From assembly GCF_001976065.1 (NCBI RefSeq), contig NZ_MNAH01000006.1, positions 248,001 through 312,000 of the forward strand: a DNA stretch of 64,000 nucleotides. Direction: 5' to 3'. The notes beneath the pieces were generated by a model, which ran no database searches, was not told the DNA's origin, and was given only the letters and a program-made list of their open reading frames with translations. Made by a program: the position numbers and the translations under genes. This stretch comes from Pseudomonas putida. GTDB taxonomy: Bacteria; Pseudomonadota; Gammaproteobacteria; Pseudomonadales; Pseudomonadaceae. The first letter of the stretch is position 1, and every line of letters begins with the position of its first letter. Shown here one piece after another: positions 59,306-64,000 of the stretch.

Positions 59306-60763
59306 CTAGTCCTCCCGAGTCACGCGTAGCAGCTCGTCGAGACTGGTCAATCCATCCAGCACCCGCTGGCGACCGTCCTGGAACAGACTGCGCGACGTCA
59401 GGCGTGCTTCGATGGCCAAGGCCTGCTCACTCGCCCCCTGGTGAATCAGCGCTGCCAATGCCGGTGTCACGCTGATCAGTTCATAAATGCCGACGCGCCC
59501 GCGATAGCCGTGCTGACACTGCTCGCACCCCACGGCCCGGAACAGTTGCAACGATGCCACGCCCAGTCCCAGACGCTGGCAGGCGGCCGCATCCGCGCTG
59601 TAGGGCGCCTTGCAATGCGGGCATAACGTGCGCAGTAATCTCTGCGCCAGGACACCCACCAGCGACGACGCCAGCAGGTAGCTATCGACCCCCATGTCTG
59701 CCAGGCGCGTCATCGCGCCGACCGCGCTGTTGGTGTGCAGCGTGGAGAGCACCAGGTGACCGGTCAGGGAAGCCTGCACGGCGATTTCAGCGGTTTCGCA
59801 GTCACGGATTTCGCCGACCATCACCACGTCCGGATCCTGGCGCAGGATCGCGCGCAAGCCCCGGGCAAAGGTCATGTCCACTTTCGGATTGACCGGCATC
59901 TGCCCGACACCCGGCAGGTGGTATTCGATGGGGTCTTCAACCGTGAGGATGTTGCGGGTCTGGTCGTTCAGACTGTTGAGCGCCGCGTACAGGCTGGTGG
60001 TCTTGCCGGAACCGGTGGGCCCGGTCACCAGCAGAATGCCGTGGGGTTTACCCAGCAGGTGGCGCAGGTCGCGCAGGATGTCGTCCGGCATGCCCAGGCG
60101 CGACAACTCAAGGCGCCCGGCCTGTTTGTCGAGCAAGCGCAGTACCACCCGTTCACCGTGTGCCGAGGGCAGGGTCGAGACCCGCACATCCACTTCATGC
60201 CCGGCCAGGCGCAAGGCCATCCGCCCATCCTGGGGCACGCGTTTTTCAGCGATATCCAGGCGCGCCATGACTTTGATGCGTGACACCAGCAGCGTCGCCA
60301 ATTCACGTCGAGGCCGGAGCATTTCACGCAATTGCCCATCGACTCGCATGCGCACCGACAGGTACTGCTCGAAGGTTTCCAGATGCACATCCGAGGCCTG
60401 CTCGCGCATGGCCTCACTGAGTAGCGCATTGATCAGGCGGATGATCGGCGCATCGCCCTGCTGCTCGAGTAAATCGGCAGTTTGCGGCACCTTGTCCACC
60501 AGGCTGAGCAGGTCCAGTTCTTCGTCCAGCCCTTGGGCAACCTGCTCGGCGGCGCTTTGGCCTTCGCGGTAGGCGGCTGCCAGGCGTGTGGCAAATATCG
60601 CGGGCTCCAGCACTCGAAGCGGCAGCTCGCGAGCACATGCCCGGCGAGCTTCCGCCAGGGCGGTCAGTGGCGTATCGGCCCGCACTGCAAGGCTCGACTC
60701 GCCGTCTTCGCACTCCAGCAGCACACCGAATCGACGGGCAAAACCGAAGGGCAGTTGGGTCAT
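59306..60763 (-). CDS. gspE: Type II secretion ATPase GspE
   Basis: A 485-residue hexameric ATPase powering pseudopilus assembly. The Walker A is GPTGSGKTT with K254; the Asp box and Walker B are in VMVGEIRDCETAEIAV; the His box is TGHLVLSTLHTN. A zinc motif with four cysteines (CPHC...CEQC) lies near 380-420. It binds GspL through its N-terminus. It overlaps gspD by four bases. Confidence 0.96.
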   Translation of the reverse strand: MTQLPFGFARRFGVLLECEDGESSLAVRADTPLTALAEARRACARELPLRVLEPAIFATRLAAAYREGQSAAEQVAQGLDEELDLLSLVDKVPQTADLLEQQGDAPIIRLINALLSEAMREQASDVHLETFEQYLSVRMRVDGQLREMLRPRRELATLLVSRIKVMARLDIAEKRVPQDGRMALRLAGHEVDVRVSTLPSAHGERVVLRLLDKQAGRLELSRLGMPDDILRDLRHLLGKPHGILLVTGPTGSGKTTSLYAALNSLNDQTRNILTVEDPIEYHLPGVGQMPVNPKVDMTFARGLRAILRQDPDVVMVGEIRDCETAEIAVQASLTGHLVLSTLHTNSAVGAMTRLADMGVDSYLLASSLVGVLAQRLLRTLCPHCKAPYSADAAACQRLGLGVASLQLFRAVGCEQCQHGYRGRVGIYELISVTPALAALIHQGASEQALAIEARLTSRSLFQDGRQRVLDGLTSLDELLRVTRED

Positions 60764-62700
60764 GGCGCAGGCGACGCCGGCTTGCGCAGGTCGAACACCG
60801 GGGCACCGGAAGCCGGTTCGAACAGCTGGCGCGAATCCGCCGGCAACAGCAATGAGTTGTTATCCAGCGCCCCTGACTGGCTCAAGTCACGCAGGGCGTT
60901 GTAACGCTGCTGGCTGATGCCGCTCAGGTCTTCCTTGCTGCGCACGATCGTTGGTCGCAGGAACACCATGAGATTGCTTTTGCTCTGGGTATCGCGGTTC
61001 CAGCGAAACAGCGCGCCCAGATAAGGAATATCCCGCAGTAACGGCACCCCGCTTTTCTGGGTCCTGACGCTGTCTCTGATCAAGCCGCCGATCACGATGA
61101 TCTCGCCATCGTCGGCCAGGATGGTGCTCTTGAGGGCGCGCTTGTTGGTGATCAGGTCCGAAGAGTCGATGCCCGATACCGAGGGCGCGATGTCCGACAC
61201 TTCCTGCTCGACCTCCAGCCTCAGCGTCGAGCCTTCGTTGATGTACGGCTTGATCTTCAGGCTGATGCCCACGTCCTTGCGTTCGACAGTGGTAAACGGA
61301 TTGTCCGCACCATTGCTGTTGGTGGCGTAAGAGCCGGTCTTGAACGGGACATTCTGGCCAACGATGATGTGCGCCTCCTGATTGTCCAGGGTCAACAGGC
61401 TTGGCGTGGAGAGCAGGTTGCTGTTGGTGTTGCTGGCCAGTGCCGAAATCAATGCGCCAAAACGATCACTGCCCAGGCGCAACAGCGCGCCTTCGGGTGC
61501 GGATTTTTTCTCGTCGAAATCCAGGCCGCCAACAATGGGGATATCCGTGCCGGGGAAGTTGATGAAGCCCTTCGCATCCCCCGTGCTGATGCCCCACTGC
61601 ACGCCAACCGCCTCGGCGATGTCCCCGGAAATCTCGACGATGGCGGCATGGATCAGCACTTGGGCGCGCGGCTGGTCCAACTGACGCACGATACTTTCGA
61701 TGGTCCTGACCTGCTCTGGCTCGGCGATCAGCACCAGCGCGTTCTGGCTTTCGTCGGCCTTGATCATGAAGGCCGTGCCAGGCGTTACATCCTTGCTGTT
61801 GCCAAGGGTGGGAGTCGCCTTTCGGCCTTGCCCCATGCTTTCCAGAATCTCTGCGAGCTGCTTGGCATCGCTGTGACGCAGGCGGATCACCCGGGCGTTG
61901 TCCGGCGTCTCGGTGGCAGGAATATCGAGACCGCGCGCCAGCTCGGCCAAGCGTTGGCGAACGGCTGACGGGCCAATCAGGATCAGGCGGTTGGTCCTGG
62001 TGTCGGCCAATACCTGGATCGCGCTCTCGGCAGTGCGCTTGCCCAGGGACGCTTCCATCACGGGGGCCACGTCGCTGGCCCTGGCGTGGCGCAATTGCAC
62101 CACCGCGTGCATATTGCCTTGTCCGGAGTCCAACTGGCGGATGACCTGGCCGATGCGTTGCGCATTGGCAGCCGTTTCCGTGATCACCACCGCATTGGTC
62201 GACACAGACGGCCCGACATAACCGTTGGCCGAGACCAGGGGTCGGACCAGCCCGGCGATGTCGGCGGCACTGCTGTTGTTAAGCTCGATCACCCGGGTGA
62301 CAAATTGCGAGGGCGTAGCGTTTTTTGCAGGACTGGTGCCGGCGCGCGTCTTGGCTTCGGTCACTGGCGTGATCAGGATCCGGTCACCTTCATCGATCAC
62401 CGTGAAATTGTGGGCGTCGAGCACCGAGTAGAACAAACGGCGGACGCCTTCGCGATCAAGGGCTTGCCGAGACATCACGGTGATGCGACCGGAGACCCTG
62501 GGATCAAGCACCACGGTGGTCCCCAGAATGCCGGAGATCTCTTCAACGATGTCGCGCAGCTCGGCGTAATTCATCGCCAGCTGCCACTTTTCTTGCGCAG
62601 CCCGCACCGTGCCCGGCAAGGCCAGGCTCGCCAAAACGACAAGTAAAAACATGGAGCGCAAGGCCTGCACGCCAACGAAACTGTTCATGATGTAGATCAC
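60760..62700 (-). CDS. gspD: Type II secretion secretin GspD
   Basis: The outer-membrane channel, 646 residues. A signal peptide (FLLVVLASLALPGTVRA) precedes N0 to N3 domains (KWQLAMNYAELRDIVEEI; then three VIELNNSSAADIAGL-type repeats) and the C-terminal secretin barrel with VQWGIS and LRDIPYLGALF. GTG 62700 overlaps the gspC stop by four bases, the local style; ATG 62688 is the alternative. No pilotin gene is nearby. Confidence 0.94.
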   Translation of the reverse strand: MIYIMNSFVGVQALRSMFLLVVLASLALPGTVRAAQEKWQLAMNYAELRDIVEEISGILGTTVVLDPRVSGRITVMSRQALDREGVRRLFYSVLDAHNFTVIDEGDRILITPVTEAKTRAGTSPAKNATPSQFVTRVIELNNSSAADIAGLVRPLVSANGYVGPSVSTNAVVITETAANAQRIGQVIRQLDSGQGNMHAVVQLRHARASDVAPVMEASLGKRTAESAIQVLADTRTNRLILIGPSAVRQRLAELARGLDIPATETPDNARVIRLRHSDAKQLAEILESMGQGRKATPTLGNSKDVTPGTAFMIKADESQNALVLIAEPEQVRTIESIVRQLDQPRAQVLIHAAIVEISGDIAEAVGVQWGISTGDAKGFINFPGTDIPIVGGLDFDEKKSAPEGALLRLGSDRFGALISALASNTNSNLLSTPSLLTLDNQEAHIIVGQNVPFKTGSYATNSNGADNPFTTVERKDVGISLKIKPYINEGSTLRLEVEQEVSDIAPSVSGIDSSDLITNKRALKSTILADDGEIIVIGGLIRDSVRTQKSGVPLLRDIPYLGALFRWNRDTQSKSNLMVFLRPTIVRSKEDLSGISQQRYNALRDLSQSGALDNNSLLLPADSRQLFEPASGAPVFDLRKPASPAP

Positions 62701-63215
62701 TCTGACAGCCCGGAAACCGGGCGTAGATAACGCGTGGAAACCGCGGAAGACTGTGTGTCACCCGGCGACTCGAATCGACGCAGGAAGCTGGCGGCAGACG
62801 GTTGCAGCGCTAACCGCTCCTCCCGCCCCTTGTTCCACAGCACCACTTGATTGGCCTCGACGCGACGCAGAACGCTGCCACCGGGCAAGCGTTCGCCCAC
62901 CTGGTAGATGCGCGAGCCTTGGGCGTCGGCGAGCAACGCTCTGGACAAACCGTTGCTGAGCACAAAGCTGGCCTGCAAGGTCAGCGGCTCGGCACTGGCA
63001 AGCAATGAGGTTCCTTGTGTCAGGCCCAGCACCGATGCGACCGCCGTAGCATCCAGCGGTATGTGCACGGGAACAGCGGTGGGTGCCCATACCGGTAGTG
63101 GCGGCGAGGCCAGGCGCTCACGAAAGTGCCACTCCTGCCAGATCAGCAGCACGGCATAACCCAACGGCATGACCAGCAGGCTAAAACGGCTCATCAGCTT
63201 CAACGAGTTCTTCAC
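62697..63215 (-). CDS. gspC: Type II secretion protein GspC
   Basis: First gene of the operon, 172 residues. It has one N-terminal TM helix (about 9-27) and the periplasmic homology region that contacts the secretin (ASVLGLTQG...GERLPGGSVLRRV). It ends without a PDZ or coiled-coil domain, a short form. Proline-rich linker follows the TM. It lies 34 bp after the cytochrome gene. Confidence 0.88.
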   Translation of the reverse strand: MKNSLKLMSRFSLLVMPLGYAVLLIWQEWHFRERLASPPLPVWAPTAVPVHIPLDATAVASVLGLTQGTSLLASAEPLTLQASFVLSNGLSRALLADAQGSRIYQVGERLPGGSVLRRVEANQVVLWNKGREERLALQPSAASFLRRFESPGDTQSSAVSTRYLRPVSGLSE

Positions 63216-63249
63216 CAGGGAGGCGCTCGATCGAATAATTGCCGCATCC

Positions 63250-63768
63250 TCATAACGACATCCGCCGCAGTACCCGGCGGCCGCAAATCTCGTGCACGAT
63301 CACGGCACCGACATGCAGTGCAATCAGTGCCGAAAGAACCCCACACGCCCATACATGAACCGTGGTGAACTGCGCGATGAGGAAGGAATTGCCTAAAGGT
63401 TGAGGGATCTCGACCAGGCCGAACACATTGATGGGGCGATCCATCATCAGCACACCGGTCACTAAAACAATGCTCACCGTAAGGTAGATCAGTACGTGAG
63501 CAAGTCCCACGAGCCTTTGCCCCGTCGATGCCGCCACCTTCCTTGCATGCAAAGTGTGATAGACAAAAATACAAACTCGCCAGATAAAAAACGGTATGAA
63601 TACTGTGGTCAGCGAAACATTGATGAATGCCACCGACTGCTTAACCGGGACGGATACATTTACGACAGATACATAGAACCCGGAAGCCAGAGTCCACAAG
63701 ATGATCGCTGCCGATATCCAGTGCAGCAGCACGCGTTGTCTGGAATAACCGGAAACCGTCATTTGCAT
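63250..63768 (-). CDS. Cytochrome b561-family membrane protein
   Basis: A 172-residue four-helix inner-membrane protein from the ATG at 63768 (MQMTVSGYSRQRVLLHW). Histidines in LLHWISAA, AHVLIY, VHVWA and ALHVGAV are placed as heme ligands of the b561/COG3038 family. It should move electrons between the quinone pool and the periplasm. Upstream alternatives reach 63804. Its place between gspC and a putative chitin-active protein gene is unusual; a role in feeding electrons to a secreted oxidase is only a guess. Confidence 0.8.
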   Translation of the reverse strand: MQMTVSGYSRQRVLLHWISAAIILWTLASGFYVSVVNVSVPVKQSVAFINVSLTTVFIPFFIWRVCIFVYHTLHARKVAASTGQRLVGLAHVLIYLTVSIVLVTGVLMMDRPINVFGLVEIPQPLGNSFLIAQFTTVHVWACGVLSALIALHVGAVIVHEICGRRVLRRMSL

Positions 63769-63773
63769 CTCGA

Positions 63774-63817
63774 TAAAAAAATGAACCTTCAGGCAACCTT
63801 TCACAGGTCACCTGAAG
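63774..63817 (-). terminator. Terminator of the chitin-binding protein gene
   Basis: On the minus strand CTTCAGG-TG-ACCT-loop-AGGT-TG-CCTGAAG forms 13 pairs, two of them G-U (63787-63817), followed a few bases later by six T (63780-63775). The two wobble pairs exist only in a minus-strand RNA. It separates the upstream gene from the cytochrome and gsp genes. Confidence 0.75.
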
Positions 63818-63831
63818 TACTGCCAAAGAAC

Positions 63832-64000
63832 TTAGATTTTGTTCCAGGCCATGTGCGAGTGCGCACCGACACCGGGTTCAAAACCATTGGCAGACGGGCT
63901 GTACTGCTTGCAATAACCCGATTCAGGGAATGGCTTGCACTCGAATACTTCATTGGTCTTCGGTTGCAGTACCTTGGTGCCGGCGGTGTACTCGCTGATG
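63832..64000 (-). CDS. C-terminus of a probable secreted chitin-binding protein
   Basis: The last 56 codons of a gene entering from the right edge, ending with the stop at 63832-63834. The text reads TKVLQPKTNEVFECKPFPES, then GYCKQYSP and EPGVGAHSHMAWNKI. A pair of cysteines in ECKPFPESGYC and the aromatic ending resemble the small carbohydrate-binding modules at the C-termini of chitin-active lytic polysaccharide monooxygenases such as CbpD. Those are known type II substrates, and the gsp operon is adjacent. The catalytic part is outside the window, so the call rests on about 55 residues. Confidence 0.5.
   Translation of the reverse strand, partial: ISEYTAGTKVLQPKTNEVFECKPFPESGYCKQYSPSANGFEPGVGAHSHMAWNKI

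Overview
The window is chromosomal DNA of a Pseudomonas, most likely of the P. fluorescens group. Supporting signs are high GC, the block glnE-aceE-aceF-dipA-msrA-rlmJ, a trifunctional PutA, and many REP palindromes of the GTGGGAGCGAGCCTGCTCGCGA type. Nothing points to a plasmid or prophage. No tRNA, rRNA, CRISPR array or insertion sequence was seen.

Layout. 1-13086 is core metabolism: the N-terminal part of GlnE (minus strand), pyruvate dehydrogenase E1 and E2 (aceE, aceF) behind two HexR-like palindromes, a PhoD-type phosphatase, the c-di-GMP enzyme DipA with a degenerate GGDEF motif, MsrA and RlmJ. 13229-13793 is a small hypothetical gene behind a long structured leader. 13977-19875 is the divergent proline pair putP/putA with five GTTGCA half-sites between them. 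20133-32966 holds an acyl-CoA dehydrogenase, a chemoreceptor, a ZapA-like/coiled-coil pair, a K+/H+ antiporter, an MscK-type channel, SelO, thioredoxin 2 and a ParA-like ATPase.

33311-50713 is one plus-strand run of about 18 tightly overlapping genes forming an aryl polyene (ape-type) pigment cluster. It has two acyl carrier proteins, two condensing ketosynthases plus a chain-length-factor-like partner, a ketoreductase, an adenylation-dehydratase fusion, a second dehydratase, a thioesterase, two acyltransferases, a glycosyltransferase, a LolA-like protein, an MMPL exporter, a lipoprotein and an antiporter-like membrane protein. It also has an aromatic amino-acid ammonia-lyase and a flavin-dependent halogenase-like oxidoreductase. 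Together these would make an aromatic starter, extend it to a conjugated polyene, attach it to a lipid and move it to the outer membrane.

50863-53878 holds a DUF6124-like small gene behind a second copy of the structured leader, then a divergent LysR regulator and MFS transporter. 53871-63215 (minus strand) is a complete gspC-to-gspM type II secretion operon in canonical order without a prepilin peptidase. Upstream lie a cytochrome b561 and, at the window edge, the C-terminus of a probable secreted chitin-binding protein, a plausible substrate.

The most unusual find is the pair of about 225-nt leaders at 13559-13793 and 51127-51347. Their sequences have largely diverged, but both can form a 16-bp stem closing a three-way junction, with one two-sided covariation, several wobble-compatible changes and the same 54-nt distance to the start codon. 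Second is a REP element lying in frame inside the signal-peptide region of the LolA-like gene.
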